64,000 nucleotides of DNA, from assembly GCA_023105745.1 (NCBI GenBank), contig JALGQZ010000015.1, positions 3,929,499-3,993,498 of the forward strand, written 5' to 3'. The DNA is from Austropuccinia psidii (Eukaryota; Basidiomycota; Pucciniomycetes; Pucciniales; Sphaerophragmiaceae). The position numbers and the translations under genes are program-made. This document shows positions 12,555 through 25,293 of the stretch, piece by piece. The notes under the pieces were generated by a model. That model was not told where the DNA came from and ran no database searches. It was given only the letters and a program-made list of their open reading frames with translations. The first letter of the stretch is position 1, and the number at the start of each line of letters is the position of its first letter.

Positions 12555-14649
12555 AGCCAAATTCAAATGCCACTGAGGATGGAAGTCTGATATCTGAAGC
12601 CTTTGACACTTGGCAAATGCCTGTTGAGTCTTATTATTGCAAGGAATGCCATGATAGTTGTTGTATTTGTTGGTGCATTCTTAATTGGGAGCAAATTTAG
12701 TTTTGAAATTTTCAAAGGACATCTGAAGGGCATAATGAGACACCTTGGCATTGAGAGCACAGATTTGTGGAGGAAGATTCTTGACATGGGAAATAATTTC
12801 TTTGAATATTCTGTTGATTATTTCAATAAATTATTGTCTGAAAGCCATGTGGAGAGCCCCAACTACCTCCAGGAGAGTACCAGTGGACTTTTGGAGCCAA
12901 ACCTTAATCATGGCATGGGCACCTTCAACTCTTGAGGTGGATCCCACACCCAGGTGGAAATGGTGGTTTGTCCAGGCTGGCACATAATACTCCTTTAGAG
13001 GAAGCCAATTATTTTAAAATATTGAAAGACTTCAGAATTTTTGACCTTCTTTCAAAGCTTCTTCCAGTTTTCTTTGAAAGAATTCTTAGTGGATGAATAC
13101 ATAACCTGAGAAATTAGTCCCAATGTCATTGACACAAACAATAATAAGAATAAAATTGAAAGTGAAAAGTATATTGCTTGCTTCCAAAGGCCCATAAAAC
13201 TTTCAAAATCAGTGCCATGACCAACTTTCTTTGTGAAATGGGAAGATAAATTGTTTGTGATGTGCCAAATGCCTAACATGACTTTTGAGTCTGGGAAGAG
13301 CTTCTTAAGAGATTTTTTCAAGGCCAAATTCCTGTCAATAACAATGACTGGAGGGGGAACAATATTGATGTTGTTGAGGACTTTTTTCTATGTATTGATT
13401 TAATTCCCAAGTATATGAGGATTCAGTTTCATTATTAATCAAACAAAAAGCCCCCAGAAAAGGTTGTATTGGTTGATCTGAATCCAGCAATATGAAAAAG
13501 GGGCAGTTTGTACTTATTGGTTTTATAAGTACAATCCATAAGAATGACATTAGTAAAGCCATGGAGGAATTTTATGGAAAGGGGGTGAGTGAAAAACAAG
13601 GAGGTAATGTGTCCCTCAGCATCCCTTGCAGAGGACCAAACAAAATTTACTTCTTTGAGGGTGTCAATAAGAGCATCAATGGGCCTTCTGCCTTTCAGTT
13701 TGTCTTTCTTGATTTTCTTGACTTGGTTTTAAATGCCTTGAAGGATTACAGGCCTGTCAGACTCCCTCTGACTGCATAATTTGGCCTGAATTTTCCTTGG
13801 AATGAGCAGTGATTTAGACATTTGAGCGATTTGGGATGTTTCTTGCTCATTGAATTTCCTTAAAGCGGGATGTGCCATGATATTTTCTGTGGGATAATGG
13901 CTATTTTCAGGATTTTTGACTATAAGAGTCAAAGTGGTACTTTTGGAAAAATTTCTGGCATAAAGTCTAAATAGACAGTCACGCTTTCTTGAAGTGACTT
14001 CTTAGGAGGAGGGTTTGTTGGGATTTGGGGTCCCAGACCTGTCACAGCCTATTTCGATTTGATTGTGGGTCATATTGGACCTCAAGGTGGACACAGCATG
14101 CCCCTGAGCCCTGAAAACATTATGCACATTCTTCCAAAGAAGCTCAAGGGGCTGAAATTCACCTTCAGTGGGGGGTTTAAGCATTATGGAGTGAAAAATA
14201 TGTATAAATTGAACAAAAAAGGGGAATTTGGGTATTTGGAATGAGGAAAGAAGCTTTTGAAATGTGAAAAAGAAGTGATAAAAGGTGTGAAAAATCAAAA
14301 GAAGTGGGTAAAACCAGAATGAAGTTGTTAAAATGTGGTATTAATAGATGAGGGAAGGTGAAAAATCAGAATTCCAGAGGCTTGGAACCAGGTTGTTGGG
14401 GAGGAAAATGCAGTCTTTGGGGAAAAAAAGAAAAAAAGTGTGAAAAGATTTGAAAAACTGTGTTGGTAATTCTGTTTTTCAAAAAAAATTGTTTGGGGGA
14501 TAATGTGGATTATTATGGTGTTTGGTCTTTTCTTTTTGGGGGGTGTGCAAAAAAATCAAACAATTGGGTTGGAGGGGTTTTGTGGGGAAGAAAACCTGTT
14601 TTTGGAAGGTTTTTGCCAAATACAGGTTTTTTGGTGTTTTATTTTGAAT

Positions 14650-14756
14650 TAAAAATGGGCCCAGGGCACCCCTTACATGTTTTTACCAATTTATGGCAAA
14701 AACATTTGAGTTTTTAGTATAAACATGTAAGAGCTTACACGGGTTTACCAATACCC
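14650..14756 (-). repeat. Right terminal inverted repeat of the MULE
   Basis: This is the reverse-complement partner of 7491-7590. It carries CATGTAAG twice, an echo of the ACGTAAG block on the left, and ends with TTTACCAATACCC. Confidence 0.65.
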
Positions 14757-15331
14757 TTTATTTATTACTTATTTATTATTTATTTATTATTTATCAATTA
14801 TTTCTTTATTATTTTTATATTATTTGTTTATTATTTGACTATTATTTTATTATTATCTCTTTAATATATTTTATTATAAAACATAAGAAAAAATTACTCT
14901 TTTATTAGCATTTTATTCATAGTTTACATTCTTTTATCTTAATAATCAATCATATATATAATTTTGATTCAAGATTACTCCAATTAATTGAAGAAAGTTT
15001 TTCATATCAATTGGTTAAAGATAAAACAAATTGAAAAACTAAAGATATATATATATTTCAGGAATCTAGCATTTTTCTGAATTATCTGTTTTTTTACTAT
15101 AATGGGATCAAAGTAAAAAAAACATTGTATATTTATATTAAATGGTAAATATTTTATAAAAAGATGAGTTGTGGTACAATTATTAAATGTAGAGGGGATG
15201 GTCCCACCATTCCAGTTTAATTCCAGAAAACAAAGAGAAAATAAAAAAGAAAACCAACCAAGAAATCAAAATCCAATATCTCAATATTGGACTAATTAGA
15301 ATAACAATAATACAAAAGAAAGAATAAGGGG
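14757..15331. other. AT-rich spacer
   Basis: It begins with TTTATTATTTATT repeats next to the MULE end and is otherwise A/T-rich with no open frame of note. A purine run (AGAATAAGGGG) at 15321-15331 precedes the next LTR and could be a leftover polypurine tract. Confidence 0.6.
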
Positions 15332-17473
15332 TGCTGCTTATTTATTAAAAGTGTTCCTTATGATTTCAAGTTTTGGGGAATTAGTGGTATTAAACTTATT
15401 TATTGATTCATCTTTCCTTCATTTTATTCATCTTTGAAAAACAAAATTACAGAATCTTGGGTGATAAAAGAAAATAATTCAAAAGAAAAATAATAAATAA
15501 ATAATAATATTAGGAAATGAAATTGAATCAAAAGGAACAAAACAAAGAAGACAACAAAAAAGAAGAAAAAATGGGGATTCAAAATCAAAATAAAAATCTA
15601 CAAACAGAAAATATCAGTGAGTTTACTAGAATGGAGATTTAAATAAAGCAGTTTTTGATGGATGAAACCAGAATATTACTCTTGAAACTGGAATGCTGGG
15701 AAAACCATAAAATTGACAGGGGGATGTGATGTTACATACCTTAATGGCCCAGTTTCAAGTGCAATTTCATTTGTTAGGCTAAGTTACCAATGAAAGAGGT
15801 ACTGCAACACTCAAGTTACCCTAGCTCTTCTTGATGTTTGGATTACTCAGAAATTAAGTTATTAAATTGAGGCCATTTCAATAAGGAATGAATTGAAACT
15901 GTATTAGTTAACATTCACAAGATAAAAAATAAAAATAAATCAATTTAGGCAAAGAAAATTCATCAGAACCTTAAATTCCCCAGCATATCTATGGAAATAC
16001 AAGCACATCCACCTGATAAGCCAGAAAAGACAAATTAAAAAACAGAAAAAAAGTTAAATTAAGTAAAATTGAATTCAAGACAGGAGAAATATAATCTCAA
16101 CAATAAACAGAATTCTCAACCTGTAGTTCAAACAGTTCACAGACCCATGGTGCAATAACTTTAAGAAATCACCTCATCCCACAAAAAATGGTGCAATAGC
16201 TTTAAGAAATCACACCATCCAAAATTACTCAGCAAAGAAAGTTTATCCACATCAAATAATCATGTATGGAAAGTTTTCAATCAACTGAAGATATGGTGCA
16301 ATACCTCCAAGAAGTGACAGAATCTCAAACTTCCTCATCAGCAAAAGCATCTCAGATTACATAATCATAAATAAAAAGCTGCAATAAGCCTAAAAAATGG
16401 TATATCCCCAATATAAAAAAAATTCTCCCACCCAAAAGAAGTGAAAAGATTCTTAGTTTTTTGTTTTTGAGTTTTGAGTTCCCCTATGGAGTGCCAAAAG
16501 AATAGAAACATAGGGCCTTGTTCCCTCATTTTCTCCTATTCCTCCCATGAAGCTACTTATATACCAAGAAAGAGAATAATTATTCATACCTCACTGGTAG
16601 TTCAATATAATATCATTATGAAATGGGAATTGTATACCAAGAAGGAGAATAATTCACCCATCCCTTACTAGAAGGATAATCTTGTTATTTTTTTGAATTA
16701 TTATAGAATTACAGGCTTAATCCGTAGGGATTTTAAACAAACAGTAATTAACATAAGTTCTAAACTATATTATAAATCCACCCTGTGTTCAAATTATTAG
16801 TCTTAGAGCCATAATACTATCAATAATACTCATACTATTTATTTTATTCCCAAAACCTTCATATTATAAAGGAAAAATATTCATATTATAGATTTATATT
16901 AAAAAAACTTACAAATGTATCTTTTTAAATATAAAAAGCTTACATTTATATTATATTACCTCACCTATATATTTAAAATACCTTGTATATTGAAAGATAC
17001 CTGCCCATTTATTTATCAGATTCTGTATTTCTATACTATATTAACAAGGACCCTCCAAAAGTATTAAGTCTTATATAATATATAACATCAAATTCAACTT
17101 ACCCTTATGATATATATTAATACTATTATATTAAATCAACCTCCTATAATATTAAGATCATACCCTTGTATCATTTTATATTATTATTAAATCATTATAT
17201 TTTATACTGCTTTAACTTATAAGCTGCTTATCTTACCATTGATTAGGTCTGATAGAGACTTCTGGAAAGTCTTCTTTAGCTGTAAAGCCACAGTCTTAAA
17301 ATTGATTTGTGAGCTCTGTAAGGAGATTATTTACTATATTCAGAGGGGTAGCTAATACACCTTCCCACCCTTGGGTACAGGAATATTTCAGATATTTAAA
17401 GCTGTTTAACTTTTATTTTCCCCTCAAGAACTGCCTTATAAGATCCCATACTGAAAGGAGCTCCACACTGGCA
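15332..17473 (+). mobile_element. Solo LTR, family T, copy 1
   Basis: It starts TGCTGCTTATTT after a purine run and ends near AAAGGAGCTCCACA. The right half matches 30478-31787 in the same order: a set of ATGGTGCAATA repeats, a pyrimidine-rich promoter-like block, an AT-rich stretch, then GATTTGTGA, then GGGGTAGCTAATACACCTT. The left half matches poorly, so the exact start is uncertain. No gag or pol is attached. Confidence 0.5.
16136..16345 (+). repeat. ATGGTGCAATA repeat array in LTR family T, copy 1
   Basis: Three units begin ATGGTGCAATA (about 16148, 16189 and 16292), each followed about 10 bases later by AAATCACACCAT or a variant. ATGGTG and CACCAT are complementary, so each unit can fold into a short hairpin or form a dyad site. 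The copy at 30478-30795 has the same arrangement. Confidence 0.6.
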
Positions 17474-18541
17474 GAGAGATCTTAGCTTAAAGGGTTTGAA
17501 ATAAAATCAAGGTTTTATGAAGATTTCTATTCAAGGAACCCCTGGTAGCATTGCATATTTTCATGCTTATGTATGGAGGGCTATATCAAATTTTGGAGGT
17601 ATTAATACCCTGAAATTCTGTATCATTGAAATTGTTGTATCCTTTGAAAGTACAGAGGTATCTGGCTTGGATGAGTTTGAGGCAACATACACCATGAGAA
17701 AATTGGCTACACCTGAGAGCAGGGTTTCCATTTGGAAAGTAGCTTGGAACCAACCTATAATGAGCTTGGGACCTTGCTGTAAAATAGGTTGGAACCGGAA
17801 TTTAAATGCTTGTTAGTATTCCCAGTTCTTCCAAGCCACTGGAATATTAGAGAATTTCCAACATTTTATTCCTTTTTTAACTGTATTGAGTAATTACATA
17901 ATGTATTATATGAAAATACTTTTCCTTTTTATTTTAAGCTTAAAAATTATATCCTTTCAGTTTAGAGATTGAATTCAAAAATTAATTTTCAATTTGAACA
18001 ACTCTGGTCCTTTCAATTACAAAAACAGTCAATCCCAGTTTCAAAAGAACAGCCTTTCTATGTATTTTTCTGTGAATTATTATTACTTGGTAGCAATATT
18101 AATTCTTATTTACTATTCAAAAGCTCGGTCACATAAATAAAATTCAGTTTCTCTAACTTGAAGTATCTTGTTATGAAGCTTGATTGACAAGAATCATTTT
18201 TTTCTTAAATTATTCAATTGCTACAGCTTCAAAAGGAATTTCTCAAGGATTTTCAATGTTTTCAAATATGAATTTTTCCCTAAAGACATGTAAAATTCAT
18301 ATGTCATTATTCACATATGGATTGAAACTACTAGGTCTTAAATTATTAATTTTATTATTTCTTTATATTATTGATAGAATCAATGTATTTTTGTTATTAA
18401 CACAAACAATAATCTTTTCCCAGTATGGAATCCCTTTTTCTGGATTTCTTGAGGAATGTAGTTCTCCATTTGAAAGAAAAATAGTGCGATATATGCAATA
18501 ATGCCCCTGCTACTGGAGGAAATGAAGAGTTCAAAAACAAG
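17474..18541. other. AT-rich region with a partial dispersed repeat D
   Basis: At about 17690-17745 the plus strand reads ACCATGAGAAAATTGGCTAC and continues with CACCTGAGAGCAGGGTTTCC, matching the repeat at 21235-21450 and 50394-50610 before diverging. The open frames at 17517-17816 and 18184-18501 show no family motif I recognise and are probably chance or transposon remnants. Confidence 0.45.
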
Positions 18542-18703
18542 TTACAGTAAAGTGTCTTTAATTGAAGCTACTGTAAAATTTTCAACGATTTTCAAAACTA
18601 TTACATAAGCAGCCATTACAGGGCCTGTGGGCCCTGTAACGCACAGAACTGACACATTTCCATCATTATAAAGCAGCAGGACTGTGAAGGCTTTCTACTG
18701 TAA
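18542..18703 (+). mobile_element. MITE-like element, copy 1
   Basis: It starts TTACAGTAAAG and ends CTACTGTAA, an 8-bp terminal inverted repeat (TTACAGTA). A second copy of about the same length lies at 53364-53518 in the other direction. Both contain the block GCAGCCATTACAG. No coding capacity. It fits a small non-autonomous DNA transposon; the target duplication is unclear. Confidence 0.6.
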
Positions 18704-21234
18704 TTTTAACTTAAAAAACAACCCACAACAAAATTAAAATCAATTTAACAATATAAGAAAACTCAGTAAGATTTTCCAAAAAAAAATCAAAAAGTAATAA
18801 AAAAGTAGAAATTAAATGTTATTCTCAAGCATAAATAACAACCCCAAAAAAGTGAAATGAAAAGAATAAAAAAATATTATTAGAGTAGCAGAAAGAAATT
18901 TTTGGCTACTCCTTTTCTCAAACAAATATAGAAAAGGCTTTCTTGTAATACTAAAAGTAAATTCATTTTTCCTCTCATAAATTATTTTATCCTTCATTTT
19001 TTTGAGGTAGATATATTATTTTTGCATGAATTATTTGTTAAAAAAATTCTTCTTAAGATATCTTTTGTTGGTTTTGAGTTTCTCTTTCCTTTTTCAACAA
19101 AATAATTAATATTCATGTTTAAAAATGGTGTGAAATACCAATATGAGTATATAAACTTAATATAATTTCAATAATACTAATAAAAAATCAAAATATTTCA
19201 TTTTTTCAATGAATAAGGAAACTTCATTGAATATTTGAATTTCATCTTCCATAACACATGATATCATTTCAAAAAAAACCTTACAGAACTTTCCTTCCTT
19301 TCAATCCAGCTCAAATATTTCAAGTATTCAGATTAATTATATTGTTTCAATTTTTCAAGCTTCAGAATAAATTCCTTACTTTTTTCAATATATATATTTT
19401 CAAAGTTTTATCATATTATAATTGATAAAATCGTCTGATTCATAATTTACTTGAATAATAAATCAATTTTTTGTGAAGTAAACTCATTCATTGATTGCAA
19501 ACTTTCTGGAAAGAAAATGTTAACAGATTCCCATCAAAAAAAGGTATTAATGGTGTATATTCCTTGATAAATTCTTCATCATAAAAATTGAATAATTGGA
19601 ATATTATTCAGGCCATGTTTTCATTCTGATTGGACATGGCTCTGAAATTATATTTTGCCACTTCAAGTTTAATTCACAAAATGGCCCAGCTTATTTGTGT
19701 GGTCTCCCTTTACTTAATGCCACTTCAAAAAATGCCATAGCCCTTTCATTGGGAAAAAATACCAAATAAAAACAAGAACGGTTCTAATATTATCTACTAA
19801 CAATACTTCAAAGAGCTTCATAGAGAATGTTTTTAACTACACCTTGTAAAAAAATGTTTATTCTCAATTTATCATTCATTGATGCTGTATAAATATATCA
19901 AAGTAATTGAAAATTCACAAATGCCTTGGAAGATTTATATATATGCTTTAGGAAATGAATGTTTCAAAAGAACCACTTTATACCAGCTATTCTTCCCTGA
20001 TATAATATAGCATTCCCATTATTTCAAAAAACAAACAAATTAAATTGTTTTATTTTCTAATATCTTTGAATTTTTTGGCTATATATAATTTCTTTTGGAT
20101 CTCTATATCAGCTTAAATACAATTATTGATAGAATTCTTTGAATATTTAATCCATAAATTCAAAGAAATCTTCTTGCAGAGAAACTGAAGATGTTTTTCA
20201 CAAATTAGTCTTGATGATATTAGTTTTCCACTTTTTAGTGTTGATAAAGTAAAAAACACAAATCTCAGATGAAATTTTAAGCTTTAAAGTGCATTTAAAA
20301 GTCTACACATATCCTAAAAAGTGCAAAATGGGTTTAAGACTGAGAGAATTAAAATTAAAATTTAGAGGACCTATAGAATACAGAAAAATAGTAAAAGCAA
20401 AATAAATGGAAAGTTATCTTACTAAATTTTTTGGAATGATAAAATACTTGATCAAATTAATGTTTAGCCATATTGATACCTCAATATTGAATTCCCTCAA
20501 ATTTTACATGAACAGTTACCTTTTTTAAGGTTTATCCCATTTAATGATACAGCGCCTACCCTCATTTCCTTCAAATACTCTCTGAACACTTCATACCAGT
20601 GCTGATGTGGCCTGTGGAAAGTTCTTCACCCTTTATGATTGCTTAAATAAAGATTTTCAAAGCCTAAATCCAAATAATCAACTTTGAATATTTATTTTAT
20701 CTATGTATAAGTGTAAAAGCCTCCTCTAAATCACTTTATGGGTCAGAATAGGGGGTATAGTCTCTCATTATATACTAAATCCTTGGTGGCCTCCCCTCAA
20801 AAATTAAATTTTCCCATAAATATTGACAGCTTACTTCAATTTTGGTGAAAATATTACTTAGAAAACAAGAAAAAAAAGATGAATATAATTTCTCACAAAA
20901 TACCTTATTTGATGAGAGAAAAAGGTATAATTGTGGGGTATATTTTTTAAAAGATGTATATTTAAAGAGAGCCCCTAATTCCCCAAGAAATTCTATCAAC
21001 TATGAGCACTTTCTACAAAACTTGAAGGTTTGAAATCTAAATATTATTGAACTATGTGTTCTCATAAGAAAGCTTGAAAAATAAATTATATTGAAACTGA
21101 GATATATATGTAAAAATCAACAAGAAAGACCCTAATGGTTCAAATTTCTGTAAATAAAATGAGAAGAGCTAATATAAAATATGAAAGAGATAAATTAAAT
21201 TAACTCTAATAGCCATGTACTGTTGAGCTCTTGA
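18704..21234. other. AT-rich region, nothing recognised
   Basis: It is A/T-rich throughout, with short open frames on both strands (such as 20775-20999 and 20842-21033, which overlap on opposite strands) that show no known motif. I see no RNA gene or repeat I can support. Confidence 0.5.
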
Positions 21235-21450
21235 TTTTTAACAAGCCCAACAAGCCACTGATACTAAATCAACTGAATTGATACTTTTTGGCTTGAATAT
21301 GTTGCTTGAATTTCTTCCAAATCTTCTATTTCTAAATTCAATTTCTGTGCTATCTCTAACCTGAATCCAATCTATCCCCCATGTCAAATTCCAAATGCAA
21401 ATCCTGCTGCCAGGTGTAGCCATTTTTCTCATGGTGATAGTGATTTACAA
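21235..21450 (-). repeat. Dispersed repeat D, copy 2
   Basis: The reverse complement matches 50394-50610 over about 200 bp, including GGCTACACCTGGCAGCAGG, GATTTGGAAGAAATTCAAGC and TTGTTGGGCTTGT. The minus-strand frame of 64 codons across it has no known family. The conservation could be that of an old transposon or LTR part. Confidence 0.7.
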
Positions 21451-23281
21451 AAATAAATCAAGAAACATTGAACCATTCCAACTTCTGCTACATTTAAGAA
21501 GGGTAAAAATTAAGCATAAAAATTTGAAGAGCTAATGAGCCACTTTTAGTATTATTCTTTCCAATATTGGTTGAGATATTTGAAGTGAAGCATTTCTCAC
21601 AAATACAGGTCTGTATCACACTGGAACTCTATGGTACCAGTTTTATAATTCCACTACTGGTATTTTGTAGCTTAAAATCTCCCAGAACAACTAATATTGG
21701 TAAATCCAACCCTCTGTATATGTCATAAAAATTCTTAAATGGCTTTTGTAGATTTTTATTACCATTTATTGATCTAGAATGATTATTTTTGGTCCCAAAC
21801 CCTTCATCATGACTACTCTGACCTCAATATTGATGGTATGGACCCACAATTCAGACTCTAGAGTAATGAGGTTTGATTTTTACAAAATTGGAAAGCTTAA
21901 CTGACCCTAAAATCTGGCCTTTTATCATTTGAAAACTCTCTCCTCATAATTAATTAGTATTATTATGTGGTAACCTGTCTTAGAAAAAAAGTACCCTTAT
22001 AACACCACTGATATAGCTATAATGATAGTTCTAGTAGTATATTTAATTGTGAATGAGAATTCAAATTCTGATGTCAGAACTTACAAAATATTAATAAATA
22101 CTATCTATTAATATTGGAGCCCTTAAACTCTTCTTCTAGATATTATTATGGTGTTACAGTTATATTTCTACCTTGTATTTACTGTTTTTAAGCTATCACA
22201 TAGACTCACACTGACAAAAAACTTGAGATAATAATTGAAAAGATTTCATTCTTGATTTAGTATCTAAAATGTTTGATCAAATATAGCTACAAAAATAATC
22301 ATAGTAAGAAAATCAATTTTACCATTTTTTTATATGGAATTGAGATTGAGTGATATCTCAGAAAATTAAGAGGAAATATTGAAAGTTTTAATATGAAATT
22401 AGTGGACCTTACAATATTTATCTTTAGTAATCAATGATTTAGAAAATTCAACTGAAGGATAAATATCTTACCTTGAGTATTGAAAGTTTTGTGAATTTTG
22501 TAGTATCTGAGATAGAAACAGAGGAAGAAGAGGTGTTTTTATAGGTGATAATACTTGAACTACTAACTAGAATAGTAATAGAATTCCTCTATTTCTTGAT
22601 TATACTAGGATAAATTCTCACATTTAAGGTTTGATGCTACTCAAATCATTATTGCACCATCTTATCCCATTATTGCCTCATCCTTTTGAGGTTATCACTG
22701 CAGGTTTAAATAGATGATCTCATATAATTGGGAATTAATTCTAGTTTGTGCATTTTGGTATTTCAAGCTTGAAAGACCACTAATCAATCAGTATTTTCTC
22801 ACAAAGATTAGTTGAGCTTGATCTATGGTTGTTTTTGATAAGGAAAAACAATAATGAATAAACTCAAATATTTACATAAAACAACAGATATGAAATAAAA
22901 TTTAAGTAGATTTTCATATCTTTACTATGGTCTAAATATGATTCACTCACAAAATTCAAACTGTATGTTTATTTTCTTCCTTTTAACAAGTCCTTTCTGT
23001 AAAAATATATTATTTCTAGTTTCAAAACAGAATTACACATGATTCTTCCCTGATAATAAAAATGAAAATTGAAAATTCAATTGGGTATGAGCTAGTATTT
23101 TTCAATTTGGACATAATTTTAAGTTTGGATCACCTTTGGCTATGAGTGGTCAACCCATATGATCATCTTAATAATAAATACTCTTATATCTTTCAATTTT
23201 GTTAATATCTTTGTGAATAAAGCTTCTGAAATAAATTCTGTGGTATAGAAATTTTCAATTTGATTCTTGGATAATCCAGCT
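21451..23281 (-). mobile_element. Probable decayed LTR of family T, reversed, in AT-rich sequence
   Basis: On the minus strand, between about 22730 and 22500, an ATGGTGCAAT motif is followed by CACCTATAAAAACACC and a pyrimidine-rich run, the same order as in the other family T LTRs. Ends were not found. The remainder of this stretch is A/T-rich without recognisable genes. Confidence 0.35.
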
Positions 23282-24261
23282 ATTGTCAGCCTGTGATGCA
23301 AAACCAGAGCACAAGCATGACATCTGAATTCCATAAACCAGGAGTAGAGCAAAATACCACCAAAAAATGGTTCTGAGCCAAACCGGCTCAAAAGTTATCA
23401 AAGGAAAAAGGAAAATCACCTGTTTCCAAATATAAAAGTCCCATCATTATGGGACAAAGAATAACAAAGTTATTCCTTCTCAAAGAAGTTTCTGAGCATA
23501 AAACTTACTTTTCACCTGTCATCTGAAATCCAGAGGAAGAGGTTTAACCCCAGAAAATGGGTATTCAAATTGAAGCTCTGAGCCAGGGCTAATCCAATGG
23601 TACTATCCAAACTGAGCTAGCACCAAACCTCAGAGGTTATGGAAAAAATAAGGACAAACAAGGGTGAATAAAATATTCACTTTTCATCTAGCTTCTACAG
23701 CTTTAGTGTGAGATACCTGAAGTGTGGTCATTTAGGAAAGATCACAATCAGGGCTATCTGATGGTGCCATCTATTCCCCTATATCCCATCTAGAAAAAAA
23801 GTTATGGAGAAAAAACTTTCCATACAGATTTTGAGAAAATCATATATATGGATAACAACAATTGAACATGTCATAACTTTGCCACATTTAATGTTACATA
23901 TACTGAATGAGGTACAATTGTTTAGAACCCATTCAGGGCTACACAATCTACCAACTTTGAGCTCAATATCTCAAAAACTGACAAAGATATGGCAGCTTTA
24001 AGGTTAAAATCCCACAGTTTGGCCAATACACCTTTACTATGGGATACTATCCCATAGCTATGATTGTGAGGTGTCAAATATACAAAGAAGCTTGTTTATA
24101 ATTCAATACCTCATTGTTCATTCAGTACTGGGGTCCCATACAGGTTCTTTAAAGCTTTCTACATGTCATACACATCAGAAGAGGGCTGTGTAGTCTTCAG
24201 ATGAAACTTTTCACCCTGTATTTGGGAACACTGCCCAGATGTGGTTTCCAAACCACATCTG
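23282..24261 (+). repeat. Dispersed repeat A, copy 2
   Basis: This is the same-direction match to 8463-9419. Unlike copy 1 it is not interrupted, and it ends in a perfect palindrome at 24236-24261. The minus-strand open frame at 23140-23391 crosses its start and shares a short peptide (HACAL) with the equivalent frame in copy 1, reflecting repeat homology rather than a proven gene. Confidence 0.75.
24236..24261. repeat. Perfect 12-bp palindrome with 2-bp spacer
   Basis: CAGATGTGGTTT, then CC, then AAACCACATCTG. Weaker pairing extends outward (ACCCTGT on the left, ACAGGGT on the right). In copy 1 of repeat A the sequence breaks within the left arm, where the solo LTR begins. Confidence 0.8.
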
Positions 24262-25293
24262 AGCCCAACACAGGGTATACAGGCCTTGTGCAAACCACAA
24301 GCCAGTACTCTGAAGTGAAAATATTCACTTCCTCTAAGTGCATGGTCTAGAGGACCTTTTCCCCCATTTCAAGATAAAAGGAGGCCTTTTAACTTCCAGA
24401 AAAGGAATACCCATTCTTCTTTTGAATTCCTACGTAATACAACTGTCAAAATAACTCATACTCTTGGAAAATGATGAGGTATACCCTAATTGGTGTATTT
24501 TAACTCTTATTATAGTAACCCAACTGGTAAGACTGCACCCAGGGCTTTCAACAGGACTCACCATCACTATTCCTCATAGTAAAGCCCTTAAATTGTCTAT
24601 TATAAAAACTTTTTAAAACTTAAATATCTGTGCCACAGTCACATTGAAAGCTGTAAATACATTCATTTACCACTTAATCATATACTTAGCCTGACAATTT
24701 GGGGCCTGGCCATGTTTTTTGAACTGCCTTGACTAAATTTGTTGTAAAAGCAAGGTTTTTCTCTTATTTTTCTTCTTTAACATCATTATTTCTTTTTTTA
24801 GGCATAAAATCTTAAAAAAATAGTATATTAAATATTAAATATTATTTGTTTTGAGTGGTATATAATACTATACCACTGTGCTTTTCCTTTTTTATTTCTT
24901 TTCCAAGTGGTTTGATTATAATTTAATTACCACAAGACATTTTGGTGTGTTTCTTGTATCAAAACAATTAGAAATTCTTAACGAATTCTGCCTAAATTAA
25001 AAAGAACCCTCAGTACTGTAAATAACACTTCAGAGGCATGGTTGGACATATTGATAATTTAAGTTGTTTATTACATAACCACTAATAAGATTACGCTTGT
25101 TAATTTCAAGTTAATATGTGAGATATTGGGATACAAACTATACACCATACTTCCACAATGAAGTATTTTTGGCCTGTAATTGATAATATCAATTACATAT
25201 CATGATACAGAGGTATAATATAGTAATATATTGCCCAGAGGCAATTCCTAGACATGCAAACAGAATTTTAAGAAGTCTTAACTGATGTAAGTC
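24262..25293. other. AT-rich spacer before the Ty3 element
   Basis: No open frame or repeat of note is seen. The last five bases before the LTR, AAGTC, may be the left target duplication of the element. Confidence 0.5.

Larger units (their letters stand above)
11420..14298 (-). pseudogene. MULE transposase with FAR1-like, SWIM and OTU domains, broken
   Basis: Reading the minus strand: near 14060-13930 lies a FAR1-like DNA-binding region (GCDRSGTPNP, then SRKRDCLF); at about 13560-13480 the start of the transposase core (DCTYKTNKYKLPLF); at 13327-13240 the motif LFPDSKVMLGIWHI, typical of the MULE core; at about 12990-12830 the conserved GVGSTSRVEGAHAMIK; and at 12690-12650 a SWIM-finger remnant (CTN...GIPC, with the expected histidine lost). 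An acidic and lysine-rich linker follows, then an OTU-like domain at 11741-11420. Two GT-AG introns fit: 12482-12554 and 11742-11819. Stops lie at about 14002 and 13729, and frames shift between 13729 and 13562. Family knowledge: MULE transposases cut and paste DNA in the nucleus. Overall call firm, exact exons uncertain. Confidence 0.75.
7491..14756 (-). mobile_element. Mutator-like DNA transposon (MULE) with nested insertions
   Basis: The two ends are inverted repeats: the left end reads GTGTTGGTAAACACACCTAAG, and the reverse complement of the right end reads GGGTATTGGTAAACCCGTGT, with further shared motifs inside. Between them a broken minus-strand gene carries the hallmarks of a MULE transposase. 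The left third holds a 21-bp palindromic array, a 1-kb dispersed repeat and a solo LTR, which are probably later insertions or captured sequence. Both flanks are TTTATT-rich, so a 9-bp target duplication, typical of MULEs, cannot be told from background. The copy cannot move on its own because its gene is broken. Confidence 0.7.

Noticed and set aside
18184..18501. Hydrophobic 105-codon frame, first considered as a membrane protein
   Set aside because: The T-rich background gives such Phe/Leu/Ile frames by chance; no start context, homologous copy or motif supports it.
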